Assembly: GCA_928722015.1 (NCBI GenBank)
Contig: CAKMWI010000003.1
Coordinates: 62,001 to 126,000 of the forward strand
DNA: 64,000 bases
Direction of reading: 5' to 3'
From: Candidatus Gastranaerophilales bacterium
GTDB lineage: Bacteria > Cyanobacteriota > Vampirovibrionia > Gastranaerophilales > Gastranaerophilaceae
Part shown: positions 16,696 to 25,788 of the stretch, one piece after another
Layout of the letters: each line of letters opens with the position of its first letter
How positions within the stretch are numbered: position 1 is the stretch's first letter
Position numbers and translations under genes: made by a program
The notes under the pieces: model-generated
What the model was told of the DNA's origin: nothing
Seen by the model: only the letters and a program-made list of their open reading frames with translations
Databases searched by the model: none

Positions 16696-17760
16696 ATGTC
16701 AAGAATAGCAATAGATGCAATGGGTGGTGATTATGCACCGCAAGCAATAGTGGAAGGTGCATTGTGGGCTGCACAAGAATATGGAGTCGGATTGGAACTG
16801 GTCGGCAGAGAAGATGAGATAAAATCCGAGCTTGAACGTATAAAAAATGCAGGCTGTATTTATTCTGATTGCGGAACTAAAGGACATAGAAGAAGAATCA
16901 AGATTGATCTTGATAAAATTGATTATACAATTACTCATGCCTCTGAAGTTATTGGAATGGGTGAAGCTGTAGGGCAATCTATTCGTAAGAAAAAAGATTC
17001 ATCAATTGTTGCTTCTGTCAGAGCGGTGGCAGAAGGCAGATGTGATGCCGTTGTTTCTGCCGGTTCAACCGGTGCTGCTATGGCTGCAAGTTTGTTTGGG
17101 TTAGGAAGAATACATGGTGTTACCAGACCTGCGATTGCGGTTACAATTCCTACAATGAAAGAACCTGTGGTTTTAATTGATGGTGGTGCTAACAGCGATT
17201 GTACTCCTGAAATGCTTACTCAATTTGCCGAAATGGGTGCTGCTTATGCAAAATATATCATTGGTATTGAAAATCCTAAAGTCGGTATTTTGAGTATTGG
17301 TGAAGAAGAAGGTAAAGGTAATGCTCTTGTAAAAGAAACTTATCCGCTTTTAAAAGACATGCATGAGCAGGGTAGGATTGATTTTGTTGGGAATATTGAA
17401 GGAAAAGAACTTTTTATAAATAAGTGTGATGTTGTTGTATGTGATGGCTTTGCCGGTAATGTTGCTTTAAAAGTTACTGAAGGCACAGCATCTATGCTTT
17501 TAAAAATGATTTCAAGTGAATTTAAATCTGATTTTGTTGGTTGCATAATTGGTTTGATGGCAAAACCTTTTTTAAGACGAATTTTGAAAAGAATTAATTG
17601 GGAAGTTTTTGGTGGCATGCTGCTTTTGGGTGTTAAAGGTATTTCGGTTATTGCTCATGGACGCAGTTCATCTTATGCAATGAAAAATGCTGTTAGAGCT
17701 GCAGTTCGTGTGTTAAATAAAGATATTAACTCTAAAATTGCGGAAAATATAAATAGATAG
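16696..17760 (+). CDS. plsX: Phosphate acyltransferase PlsX
   Basis: Protein of 354 residues, standard length, converting acyl-ACP to acyl-phosphate for phosphatidic acid synthesis at the membrane. It begins IAIDAMGGDYAP, and contains SAGSTGAAMAAS, LIDGGANSDC and VCDGFAGNVALKVTEG, all PlsX hallmarks. A GGAGAGA site precedes the ATG. It is followed 11 nt later by fabH, the classic pairing linking phospholipid and fatty acid synthesis. Confidence 0.95.
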   Translation: MSRIAIDAMGGDYAPQAIVEGALWAAQEYGVGLELVGREDEIKSELERIKNAGCIYSDCGTKGHRRRIKIDLDKIDYTITHASEVIGMGEAVGQSIRKKKDSSIVASVRAVAEGRCDAVVSAGSTGAAMAASLFGLGRIHGVTRPAIAVTIPTMKEPVVLIDGGANSDCTPEMLTQFAEMGAAYAKYIIGIENPKVGILSIGEEEGKGNALVKETYPLLKDMHEQGRIDFVGNIEGKELFINKCDVVVCDGFAGNVALKVTEGTASMLLKMISSEFKSDFVGCIIGLMAKPFLRRILKRINWEVFGGMLLLGVKGISVIAHGRSSSYAMKNAVRAAVRVLNKDINSKIAENINR

Positions 17761-17771
17761 GAATAAAAATT

Positions 17772-18782
17772 ATGTCAAAGAGTGTAAAACCTTTAAGAAT
17801 TGCAGGTGTCGGTTATAGTGTACCGGAAACAGTTATTACAAATGATGATTTAACAAAACTCTATGAAACTTCTGATGAGTGGATATATACCAGAACAGGT
17901 ATTAAGGAACGACGAGTTGTTTCTGGTAATGAAGATGCAATCGATTTGGGCGTGGATGCTGCTCGTAAAGCTATTGACAAATCCGGTTTTAAATTGGATG
18001 AAATTGATTGCATTATAGCTGCTGCTTCTGCTCCTCCTCAGTTGTATCCGGGGTTATCATGTGATATACAGGCAAGGTTGGGTATTCCTAATTATATACC
18101 ATCTTTTGATTTAACAGCAGCTTGTACAGGTTTAATTTATTCTTTACAGGTTGCGCGCGGATTAATCGGTTCAGGATTATATAAAACTGTATTAATTATA
18201 GCTGCGGATAATAATTCTCGTCTTGTTGATTGGAAAGATAGGGGAACTTCAATTTTATTTGGCGATGGTGCCGGTGCTATGGTGGTAACTGAAGCTGAAG
18301 ATGGTGTTGATGATATATTATCTTTAGATATCAGAGCGGATGGTCAAATTGGTCAGTATATTTATATGAATATGCCTGGTGAAAATTGTCCTTTGGTTGA
18401 ACCTTGTGATCCGGTAGAAACACATATTCGCATGGCAGGAAGAGATGTTTACAAGTTCGTTGTAAGTACTTTGCCAAAGTATGTTGATCTTGCTATTGAA
18501 GAAGCCGGTATGACTGCAGAAGATATTGATTATCTTATTCCGCATCAAGCAAATCAAAGAATTATTGAGGCGCTTCAGCAGAGACTTCAATACCCTGATG
18601 AAAAGGTTATTTCAAATATTAAGTACTATGGAAATACATCTGCAGCTTCTATTCCAATAGCGTTAGCAGAAGGTGTTGAACAAGGGAAAATAAAACTTGG
18701 CTCAACAGCAATTTTATGCGGTTTTGGTGCCGGTATGACTTGGGGTGCTGCTGTTGTTAGACTCCGTGAAGGTATTTGTTAA
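17772..18782 (+). CDS. fabH: 3-oxoacyl-ACP synthase III (KAS III)
   Basis: Initiates fatty-acid elongation by condensing acetyl-CoA with malonyl-ACP. The 336-residue protein has the catalytic triad in context: Cys118 in DLTAACTGL, His in IPHQANQR and Asn in YYGNTSAAS. The terminal GFGAGMTWGAAVVR is also typical. It is the last gene of the rpmF-plsX-fabH cluster and converges on manC. Confidence 0.95.
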   Translation: MSKSVKPLRIAGVGYSVPETVITNDDLTKLYETSDEWIYTRTGIKERRVVSGNEDAIDLGVDAARKAIDKSGFKLDEIDCIIAAASAPPQLYPGLSCDIQARLGIPNYIPSFDLTAACTGLIYSLQVARGLIGSGLYKTVLIIAADNNSRLVDWKDRGTSILFGDGAGAMVVTEAEDGVDDILSLDIRADGQIGQYIYMNMPGENCPLVEPCDPVETHIRMAGRDVYKFVVSTLPKYVDLAIEEAGMTAEDIDYLIPHQANQRIIEALQQRLQYPDEKVISNIKYYGNTSAASIPIALAEGVEQGKIKLGSTAILCGFGAGMTWGAAVVRLREGIC

Positions 18783-18855
18783 ACTTTTCATACATTTGAA
18801 TCTAAACTGATATCATTCGTTAAAAAGATTTATAGTATGTGTTGAATGTTTAATT

Positions 18856-20226
18856 TTAAACTCTTCCGTACATATCTTCGTAACGGATGATATCATCTTC
18901 TGATAAGATATCACCTTTTTGGACTTCTATGATTTCTAAATCTTCTTCAAATGGATTTTGTAGAGAATGAATTTCTTTTATAGCAATATCAATGCTATGT
19001 CCTGGAGACAGTATGTGTTCCTTGCTTTCTAAAATAACTTTTGCCGTACCGGTTAAAACAACCCAATGTTCACTTCTGTGGTTATGCGATTGAACAGAAA
19101 GTTTTTGTCCCGGATTTACATGAATAATTTTTGATATAAATCCTTTGCCTTCTGCAATAACAGTGTAAAATCCCCATGGTCTGTAAACAGTTTTATGAAT
19201 TTTTTGAGTTCCGTCGTGTTGTTGTTTTAAGGTTTCATAAATTTGTTTAACATCTTGAGTTTTGTCTTTTTTGCATGCCAGGATTGCGTCTTCAGTTTCA
19301 ATAACTACTGTATCTTCCAATCCTATTGTTGCAACAAGTTTAGAAGAAGAATAAACAAAAGAATTTTTTGAATCCTTATCTATAACATGTCCAACAAAAA
19401 CATTGTTGTTTTTATCTTTTGGGCTAACTTCATATATTGATTGCCAGGAACCTAGGTCTTTCCAATCTGATTTCAATTCTAGCATAGCAATATTTTTACT
19501 TTTTTCCATAATTGCGTAATCGATGGAAATATTAGGAATTTTTTCAAATTCGGTAAATGGAATTGAGTTGTCAGAGCATGTTATATTTTTTATAATAGAA
19601 TAAATTTCAGGTGAATATTGTTCAAATTCATTCATCATAACAGAGGCTTTGAACATAAAAATTCCGCTATTCCAGTAATAATTTGAATCTTTCAAATAAT
19701 TTTGTGCTGTTTTACAATCGGGTTTTTCTGTAAATTGTGTAACATTTCCGTTTTCACATCGGATATACCCGAATCCTGTTTCAGCATAAGTCGGTTTAAT
19801 TCCAAAAGTTACAATTTTTCCTTCGTCAACGAATTTTTGTGCTTGTTTAATTGTTTCAACAAATTTGTCATTTTCTTCTATTAACAAATCAGATGGCACA
19901 ACAAGAATCGTTTCATCAGCATAATTTTTTTCCATTATATATTTAACACTTAGGGCAATTGCTCCTGCAGTGTTTTTGGAAATAGGTTCAGAAAGGATAA
20001 TTGATTTTTTGCTCAATTCGCCTAACTGCATTTTGACATTAGCATTATGTTTTGTATTCGAAACGCTTATAATATTTTCTGCAGGAATAAATTTGTTTAG
20101 TCTTTCAAAAGTAGATTGAAGTAAGCTTTTTTCTGCATATAAATTTAAAAGCTGTTTTGGATATAATTCTCTTGATAGTGGCCATAATCTGCTTCCTGAT
20201 CCTCCGGCTAAGATAACTCCAAACAT
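18856..20226 (-). CDS. manC: Mannose-1-phosphate guanylyltransferase / mannose-6-phosphate isomerase
   Basis: Bifunctional-type enzyme of 456 residues. The N-terminal nucleotidyltransferase half has the pyrophosphorylase signature GGSGSRLWPLSRELYPKQ. The C-terminal cupin (type II phosphomannose isomerase) has SVQSHNHRSEHWVVLTGTAK. It would produce GDP-mannose for surface polysaccharide. ATG 20226 is preferred because AAAGGAG lies directly before it, inside the six extra codons of the longer frame from 20244. It is monocistronic and faces away from the glyoxalase gene. Confidence 0.92.
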   Translation of the reverse strand: MFGVILAGGSGSRLWPLSRELYPKQLLNLYAEKSLLQSTFERLNKFIPAENIISVSNTKHNANVKMQLGELSKKSIILSEPISKNTAGAIALSVKYIMEKNYADETILVVPSDLLIEENDKFVETIKQAQKFVDEGKIVTFGIKPTYAETGFGYIRCENGNVTQFTEKPDCKTAQNYLKDSNYYWNSGIFMFKASVMMNEFEQYSPEIYSIIKNITCSDNSIPFTEFEKIPNISIDYAIMEKSKNIAMLELKSDWKDLGSWQSIYEVSPKDKNNNVFVGHVIDKDSKNSFVYSSSKLVATIGLEDTVVIETEDAILACKKDKTQDVKQIYETLKQQHDGTQKIHKTVYRPWGFYTVIAEGKGFISKIIHVNPGQKLSVQSHNHRSEHWVVLTGTAKVILESKEHILSPGHSIDIAIKEIHSLQNPFEEDLEIIEVQKGDILSEDDIIRYEDMYGRV

Positions 20227-20382
20227 TCCTGCTCCTTTTCTCATTCTTATCCCTTATTTTATAATTATACTACAAAAACATTTAAGTCTATAAGTTAATT
20301 TTGGAATGATTTTTTGTTTTACTTTTACCGTATATCTTTTTATGTTATTCTTATAGGAGAATAGATAAACAGGAGAGGCTAA

Positions 20383-20766
20383 ATGAAATTATTACATACA
20401 ATGATTAGAGTTAAAGATGCTGAAAAGAGTGTAAAATTTTATACAGAACTTTTAAATATGAAATTAGATAAGAAAAAAAGATTAGATGACTGTTGGTTGT
20501 ATTTTTTGAATGATGAGGACGGCACAACTCAACTAGAGCTTACGGCAAATGATGAAGTTCCTGAATCTGGTTATGAGTTAGGAAATGGATTTGGACATTT
20601 AGCTTTTTCTGTCGAATCTTTGGATAAATTTACTGAAAAAATGCACTCTTTGGGTTATGAGTATCTATATGAACCTTTTGATTTAAATGGAAAAGGTACA
20701 AAAATAGCATTTATTAAAGACCCTGATGGCTATGAAATTGAGCTAATTGAAAAAGTGGTATGGTAA
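20383..20766 (+). CDS. gloA: Glyoxalase I-like protein
   Basis: Vicinal-oxygen-chelate metalloenzyme of 127 residues, matching lactoylglutathione lyase in length. The four expected metal ligands are visible: His in LLHTMIRV, Glu in TQLELT, His in GFGHLAFSV and Glu in YEIELIEK. AGGAGAGG precedes the ATG. It detoxifies methylglyoxal if the thiol cofactor is glutathione-like; that detail is not visible here. Confidence 0.87.
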   Translation: MKLLHTMIRVKDAEKSVKFYTELLNMKLDKKKRLDDCWLYFLNDEDGTTQLELTANDEVPESGYELGNGFGHLAFSVESLDKFTEKMHSLGYEYLYEPFDLNGKGTKIAFIKDPDGYEIELIEKVVW

Positions 20767-20952
20767 ATCAAAATCTCATATTGCTTTTTTGGGTAAAATT
20801 TATTAAATAATATAATATTAAATTTTTATATTGTTATATTGTTCTGAAATTATTTTATTATCTTTACATTATTTAATTTATTTACAATAAGATGTACTGA
20901 TTGTATTATTATGTTATAAAGATATCATTAGGATTTCCTTTCGGAGGCAAAA

Positions 20953-22272
20953 TTGGTAGAAAGATTTTATATAAAAGGTGGGACTCCTTTAAAAGGCGAA
21001 GTATTAATAGGTGGTGCAAAGAATTCTGTCTTAAAGCTTATGGCAGCTGCAATTTTAGCAAAGGGAGAATCAAAAATTTATAATGTGCCGGATTTAACAG
21101 ATGTTGAAATTATGCTAAGTGTAATTGCACAACTAGGAGCAAAAACAAGTTATAATAGAGAAGAAAAATCTCTGACGATAGATGCTACTGATATTACTAA
21201 TATAACTGCGAGTTATGAACTGGTTAGTAAAATGCGGGCATCTTTTATTGTTTTGGGAGCACTTGTATCACGTTGCAGAGAAGCTAAGGTAGCTTTACCA
21301 GGAGGTTGTGCGATTGGAGAAAGAAGAGTTGATTTCCATATTAAAGGTTTAGAGGCTCTCGGTGCAAAGATTAAAATAGAAAATGGCTATGTTCATGCAA
21401 AGGCAAACAAGTTAATTGGTTCTGATGTATATTTAGATATCCCTTCTGTAGGGGCAACTGAAAATATCATGCTGGCTTCCGTACTGGCCGAAGGTTCTTC
21501 AAGAATTCAGAATGCTGCTCAGGAACCTGAAATTGTTGATTTGGCAAATTTTTTAAATGCGATGGGTGCCGATATTCAAGGTGCTGGAACTTCTGAAATA
21601 ATTATCAACGGAGTAAAACAATCAGATTTACATCCTATTGAATATACGACAATTCCGGATAGAATTGAAGCAGGAACTTTTATGACTGCAATTATTGCGA
21701 CAAAAGGTAAAGGAATTATCAGAAATATATATCCTGCACATTTAACATTTTTTACTGATAAATTATTAAAAATGGGTGCTAATATTAAACTTTTAGACCC
21801 TACATCAATGGAGGTTAGTTGTAAAAACAGACTAAATTCAATAAATTTTGTAACCCAGCCTTATCCGGGTTTCCCAACGGATTTACAGTCAATGGCGATG
21901 ACATTACTTACAACGGCTAATGGCGTTGGTATAATCACAGAAAGTTTATACGAAAACAGATTTATGCAAGTTCCTGATTTAAACAGAATGGGTGCAGATA
22001 TCCATCAAGACAGGAATCATGCAATTGTTAAAGGTGTAAAAAAATTAACCGGTGCAACTCTTACTGCAAGTGATTTACGAGCAGGAGCCTCTTTAGTAGT
22101 TGCTGCTCTTATGGCGGAAGGTAACTCTGTTGTTGAAAAATTACATCATATAGATAGAGGATACGAAAATTTTGAAAATAAGATAAGATTGTTAGGAGGG
22201 AAAATTGAACGAAGAGACGACGATTCCCAGGTAAACCTAACGGAGGGTACACATAATGAGTCCTACTTATAA
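20953..22272 (+). CDS. murA: UDP-N-acetylglucosamine 1-carboxyvinyltransferase
   Basis: First committed enzyme of peptidoglycan synthesis, 439 residues. GGAKNSVLKL near residue 21 and PGGCAIGERRVDFH carry the active-site Lys and Cys119. The Cys, not Asp, is present, so the enzyme keeps the residue alkylated by fosfomycin. TTG start with GGAGGC just upstream. The last 17 nt overlap the next small gene. Confidence 0.95.
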   Translation: MVERFYIKGGTPLKGEVLIGGAKNSVLKLMAAAILAKGESKIYNVPDLTDVEIMLSVIAQLGAKTSYNREEKSLTIDATDITNITASYELVSKMRASFIVLGALVSRCREAKVALPGGCAIGERRVDFHIKGLEALGAKIKIENGYVHAKANKLIGSDVYLDIPSVGATENIMLASVLAEGSSRIQNAAQEPEIVDLANFLNAMGADIQGAGTSEIIINGVKQSDLHPIEYTTIPDRIEAGTFMTAIIATKGKGIIRNIYPAHLTFFTDKLLKMGANIKLLDPTSMEVSCKNRLNSINFVTQPYPGFPTDLQSMAMTLLTTANGVGIITESLYENRFMQVPDLNRMGADIHQDRNHAIVKGVKKLTGATLTASDLRAGASLVVAALMAEGNSVVEKLHHIDRGYENFENKIRLLGGKIERRDDDSQVNLTEGTHNESYL

Positions 22273-22597
22273 ACGTTGGTACGATCATGACCCGTTATTA
22301 TTAGAAGTTATTGAACTGTTAAGAAATTATCAAACAGAGCTTAGAGCTCAAGCTGAAATATTTTTACAAAAAATTGAAGAAAAAGTTTCTAAAGAAACTA
22401 TTGATAAATTTTATGCTATGGTTAAACCTGTGAATGCTAATAATCGTTGGTATGATAAAGACCCGGTTATTTCAAGAACGGTTGAAATATTGAGAATAGT
22501 TCCTCCTGAAGCTCAAAGGATTTGTGCTCAAAATTTTATTAAAACCCTTAGAGAAATGGGTATTGAGTACGAAAGCCCTAATGTAAGTCTTCAGTAA
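22256..22597 (+). CDS. Small protein with duplicated RWYDxDP motif
   Basis: 113 residues, not recognised. Two copies of a motif, RWYDHDPLLLEVIELLR (residue 7 on) and RWYDKDPVISRTVEILR (residue 64 on), show an internal duplication of a helical unit. It is soluble, with no signal or membrane segment. The start overlaps murA by 17 nt with GGAGGG upstream inside murA, so translation is coupled to murA. A terminator follows at 22618. A cell-wall-related role is possible from coupling only. Confidence 0.75.
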   Translation: MSPTYKRWYDHDPLLLEVIELLRNYQTELRAQAEIFLQKIEEKVSKETIDKFYAMVKPVNANNRWYDKDPVISRTVEILRIVPPEAQRICAQNFIKTLREMGIEYESPNVSLQ

Positions 22598-22617
22598 AAG
22601 GTTAGTGTAGTAGTTTT

Positions 22618-22650
22618 GAGAACCTCAATTTTGGGGTTCTCTTGTTGTTT
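22618..22650 (+). terminator. Terminator after murA unit
   Basis: GAGAACC (22618-22624) with GGTTCTC (22635-22641), followed by a T-rich TTGTTGTTTG tract. It separates murA from the phosphopolymer operon. A second small hairpin (CTTGAT/ATCAAG, 22677-22690, then ATTTTT) follows. Confidence 0.75.
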
Positions 22651-22784
22651 GTTATTTTTAATAAGCCTTAATAATTCTTGATTTATCAAGATTTTTGGAG
22701 TAGTTTATATCTATAAGTATTAGCCATAGGGTTAATAGCTGTTTGGCTAGTAAGAATAGTTGGAATTAAGTTATATAGGGATAT

Positions 22785-23768
22785 ATGGAAGAGAAAGCAC
22801 GATCTCAAAACGTATTTTTACGTATTTTAAAAGGTTTTTTGTTGAACATTTTTTCAGTAACTGATGCTGATTATAGTCATAAATTGGTAAGAATTTTGGG
22901 TATCAAAATTAGACTTTTAAAATCTGAAAATAAAAAAAGAATGAGTATTGACTATTCCAAATATTCTGATATAACGAAAGTTCCTAAGGCAGAAGGTTTT
23001 TTAAGGGAGTATCAATTAGCTTTATTGTCTATTTTTATAGAGATGGATAGAATTTGTACTTCTCATAATATAAGATATATGATTAGCGGGGGAAGTCTTT
23101 TAGGTGCAAAACGCCATGGAGGTTTTATCCCTTGGGATGATGATATTGATACTGATATGATGCGGGAAGATTATGAAAAATTTCCTGCTATTTTTAATGC
23201 TTGTACTACAAATCCGGATTTATATTGCGATTTTTGGCGTGATAAAAATGCTTCTGCCACTTGTATTTTGAAAATTCAACACAGAAAAATTCGTCAGGTT
23301 TTTGTAGATATATTTCCGCTTGATTTTTACTATACAGGCGTTCAAGGAAAGGATAAAAAACGTTTAAATAAAAAAATTAAGTTTATTCGTAAGTTGCTCA
23401 GTTTAAATCCGTTTAGAATTTCTGATAATACTAAGCTTTTAAAATTTTTGAAAAAAATTACGCATAATATTATTAATGAAAAAATTGAAGTGGACGAAAG
23501 ATTAAGACCATCTATTCATTGGGGAATTGAGTTTCCTCACAGATGGAATAATTGGATTTATGATTATAATCATATTTTTCCTTTAAAAAAAATTAAATTT
23601 GAGGGTCATGAATTTAACTGTCCGAATAATGTGGAATTTGTTTTGACAAATATATATGGAAATTATATGGAATTTCCAAAAAGTATTTGTCCTCATCATA
23701 CAGATGAAAACGCTTTTACTGATGAAGAATTATCGGAATTAAGAAAACTGAAGGGAGAAATCTTATAA
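22785..23768 (+). CDS. LicD-family phosphotransferase (second copy)
   Basis: LicD/FKTN-family protein of 327 residues. The core GAKRHGGFIPWDDDIDTDMM carries Asp118-120 and Asp122. As in the first LicD, residues 21-46 hold an IFSV...RILGIKIR module ahead of the catalytic fold. It is the first gene of a tight rightward operon; its stop overlaps the next ATG (TAATG). Expected to transfer a phospho-alcohol from a CDP donor to a glycan; the donor is probably made by the cytidylyltransferase two genes on or the one at 4172. Confidence 0.86.
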   Translation: MEEKARSQNVFLRILKGFLLNIFSVTDADYSHKLVRILGIKIRLLKSENKKRMSIDYSKYSDITKVPKAEGFLREYQLALLSIFIEMDRICTSHNIRYMISGGSLLGAKRHGGFIPWDDDIDTDMMREDYEKFPAIFNACTTNPDLYCDFWRDKNASATCILKIQHRKIRQVFVDIFPLDFYYTGVQGKDKKRLNKKIKFIRKLLSLNPFRISDNTKLLKFLKKITHNIINEKIEVDERLRPSIHWGIEFPHRWNNWIYDYNHIFPLKKIKFEGHEFNCPNNVEFVLTNIYGNYMEFPKSICPHHTDENAFTDEELSELRKLKGEIL

Positions 23769-25036
23769 TGAGCAGATTGAGACCTTTAGAGTATATTTTT
23801 TCTATTACAAACAGTGGAGAATATAAGCGTATAGTTATTTTTGGTATTCCAATAAGATTTAAAATTACTGAGGAAAATAAAAAAATATGCGACAGCCAGA
23901 TTGTTCAGGATAATAAAGTTTTATTTATGAATTATCTTGGCAAATCTTTTGGCTGCAATCCAAAATATATTGCCCTTGAGATTCTCAAAAGAAAACTACC
24001 GTTGGATTTGGTTTGGATTGGAAAAGATATTGATGATGAGTTTAAAAAAAATTTTCCGCCCGGTATTCGTTTTGTTGAATATAAATCAAGAGATTGTTTA
24101 AAAGAAATGGCTTCTGCAAAATTTTGGATTACAAACTATCATTTTGTGAAACTTTTTTCTATGGGTGTTTCGAAGAAGGAAAACCAATGTTATATTCAAA
24201 CCTGGCATGGAAGTTTAGGAATTAAAAAAATTGAAAAAGATGTTAAATTATTAACGGAAGATTCTGACTGGGCAAAATTTGCGAAATATAATTCTGAATG
24301 TGTGGATTATTGGATATCTAACAGTAAATTTGAAACAGAAGTTTATAAAAATGCATTTTGGAATGCTCATAATATAAAAGAATTCGGTCATCCACGCAAT
24401 GATGTATTTTTTAAATCTGAAGAAGAAAAAATTGAAATTAGAAAAAAGGTTTTTACACAGTTAAATATTCCACTTGATAAGAAAGTTTTATTATATGTTC
24501 CATCATTTAGAGATAATGATGATATTAGCTGTTTTAAATTAGATTATGTAAAAGTTTTAGAAGCCTGTAAAAAGAAATTTGGCGGAGATTGGGTTTGTGT
24601 TGCCAGATTTCATCCCAGGGTGAAAAAATTTAAAAAGAGAATGTTTGGATATGGAATAAAAGACTCTTCAAATATAGTTATTAATGGAACAAATTATTCT
24701 GATATACAAGAACTTTTATTGAGTTCAGATATTGCGATTACAGATTATTCAAGCTGTATTTTTGATTTTATTTTGTCTAAAAAGCCGGGATTTATTTTTG
24801 CAACGGATATAGAAAAATTTAACAGTAGCCGCGGATTTTATTATCCGATTGAGCAAACACCGTTTACTGTTTCTAAAAATAATGAAGAACTGGTGAAGAA
24901 TATTTTAAATTTTGAAATTGAGAAGTATAAAAAAGAAGCGGATGCTTTTTTGGAAGAAAAAGGATGTATTGAAGATGGTAACGCTTCAAACAGGGTTGTA
25001 GATTTGGTAGAAGAAATTATGAGAGGCGGGAATTAA
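23768..25036 (+). CDS. CDP-glycerol glycerophosphotransferase family protein (first)
   Basis: Protein of 422 residues of the TagB/TagF family. Typical segments are YIQTWHGSLGIKKIE with the catalytic-type His, VGHPRND-like GHPRNDVFF, YVPSFRDN, and DIAITDYSSCIFDF near the C terminus. The enzymes add glycerol- or ribitol-phosphate units from CDP-alditols in wall teichoic acid synthesis. Residues 8-33 carry the IFSITN...IVIFGIPIRF module. It starts on the stop codon of licD (TAATG) and ends 2 nt before the next gene. An odd find in a cell that also appears to have LPS transport. Confidence 0.88.
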   Translation: MSRLRPLEYIFSITNSGEYKRIVIFGIPIRFKITEENKKICDSQIVQDNKVLFMNYLGKSFGCNPKYIALEILKRKLPLDLVWIGKDIDDEFKKNFPPGIRFVEYKSRDCLKEMASAKFWITNYHFVKLFSMGVSKKENQCYIQTWHGSLGIKKIEKDVKLLTEDSDWAKFAKYNSECVDYWISNSKFETEVYKNAFWNAHNIKEFGHPRNDVFFKSEEEKIEIRKKVFTQLNIPLDKKVLLYVPSFRDNDDISCFKLDYVKVLEACKKKFGGDWVCVARFHPRVKKFKKRMFGYGIKDSSNIVINGTNYSDIQELLLSSDIAITDYSSCIFDFILSKKPGFIFATDIEKFNSSRGFYYPIEQTPFTVSKNNEELVKNILNFEIEKYKKEADAFLEEKGCIEDGNASNRVVDLVEEIMRGGN

Positions 25037-25038
25037 GG

Positions 25039-25788
25039 ATGAATATAGCTATTGTTTTTGCCGGGGGGACCGGACAGAGATTGAATAATGGAGTTGATGC
25101 GACACCAAAACAATTTTTGAAAATTAATGATAAACCAATTATTATTCATACCCTTGAATTATTTCAAAAGCATGAGAAAATTGATAAGATTTACATAGCA
25201 ATTCATCCTGATTATTTTGATTACATGCATGATTTGGTTAAGCATTATTATATAACCAAGACTGCTGGAATAGTTAAGGGTGGTTCTACAGGACAGGATT
25301 CAATATATAATGCATTGAAACTTGCTCAGAGTGAAAATTCGGATGAGTCTATAGTTTTGATTCATGATGGTGTAAGACCAAATATTACATCTGAGGTTAT
25401 CAGTGCAAATATCGATTGTGCTGAAAAAAATGGTAATGCAATTACTTGTACATCGTGTTTTGAAACTATTTTGATAAGTGAGAATGGCCTAAATCCTGCA
25501 CATGTTCCGTATAGGAAACATACTTATGCCGCTCAAGCTCCGCAAAGTTTTCATCTTGGTGAAATTATTGAAGCTCACGAAAAGACCAGAAAAGTTAATC
25601 CAAAATATACGGATATCGTTGATTCATGTACCTTGTATAAAACTTTGGATAAAACTACATATATGGTTGAAGGAAACCGCGGTAATATTAAAATTACTAC
25701 GATAGAAGATTTGTATATTTTAAGAGCACTCATACGCTATAAAGAAGATATGGAAGCTTTTGGTATTGTGAAAACGGAGAGTAAATAA
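25039..25788 (+). CDS. TarI/IspD-like cytidylyltransferase
   Basis: Protein of 249 residues with AIVFAGGTGQRL at the N terminus, PKQFLKINDKPIIIHT and VLIHDGVRPN, the IspD/TarI pattern. Position between two TagF-like enzymes argues for a CDP-alditol (ribitol- or glycerol-type) product rather than the MEP isoprenoid step. A second, true IspD would be expected elsewhere; that cannot be checked here. The stop overlaps the next ATG (TAATG). Confidence 0.82.
   Translation: MNIAIVFAGGTGQRLNNGVDATPKQFLKINDKPIIIHTLELFQKHEKIDKIYIAIHPDYFDYMHDLVKHYYITKTAGIVKGGSTGQDSIYNALKLAQSENSDESIVLIHDGVRPNITSEVISANIDCAEKNGNAITCTSCFETILISENGLNPAHVPYRKHTYAAQAPQSFHLGEIIEAHEKTRKVNPKYTDIVDSCTLYKTLDKTTYMVEGNRGNIKITTIEDLYILRALIRYKEDMEAFGIVKTESK

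Noticed and set aside
22677..22694. Second terminator CTTGAT/ATCAAG after murA
   Set aside because: Only a 2-nt loop and a short T-run; mentioned with the main terminator but not listed separately.
25039..25788. Calling this gene ispD of the isoprenoid pathway
   Set aside because: Its place between TagF-like enzymes and beside an SDR favours an alditol-phosphate cytidylyltransferase; sequence alone cannot decide, so no symbol is given.
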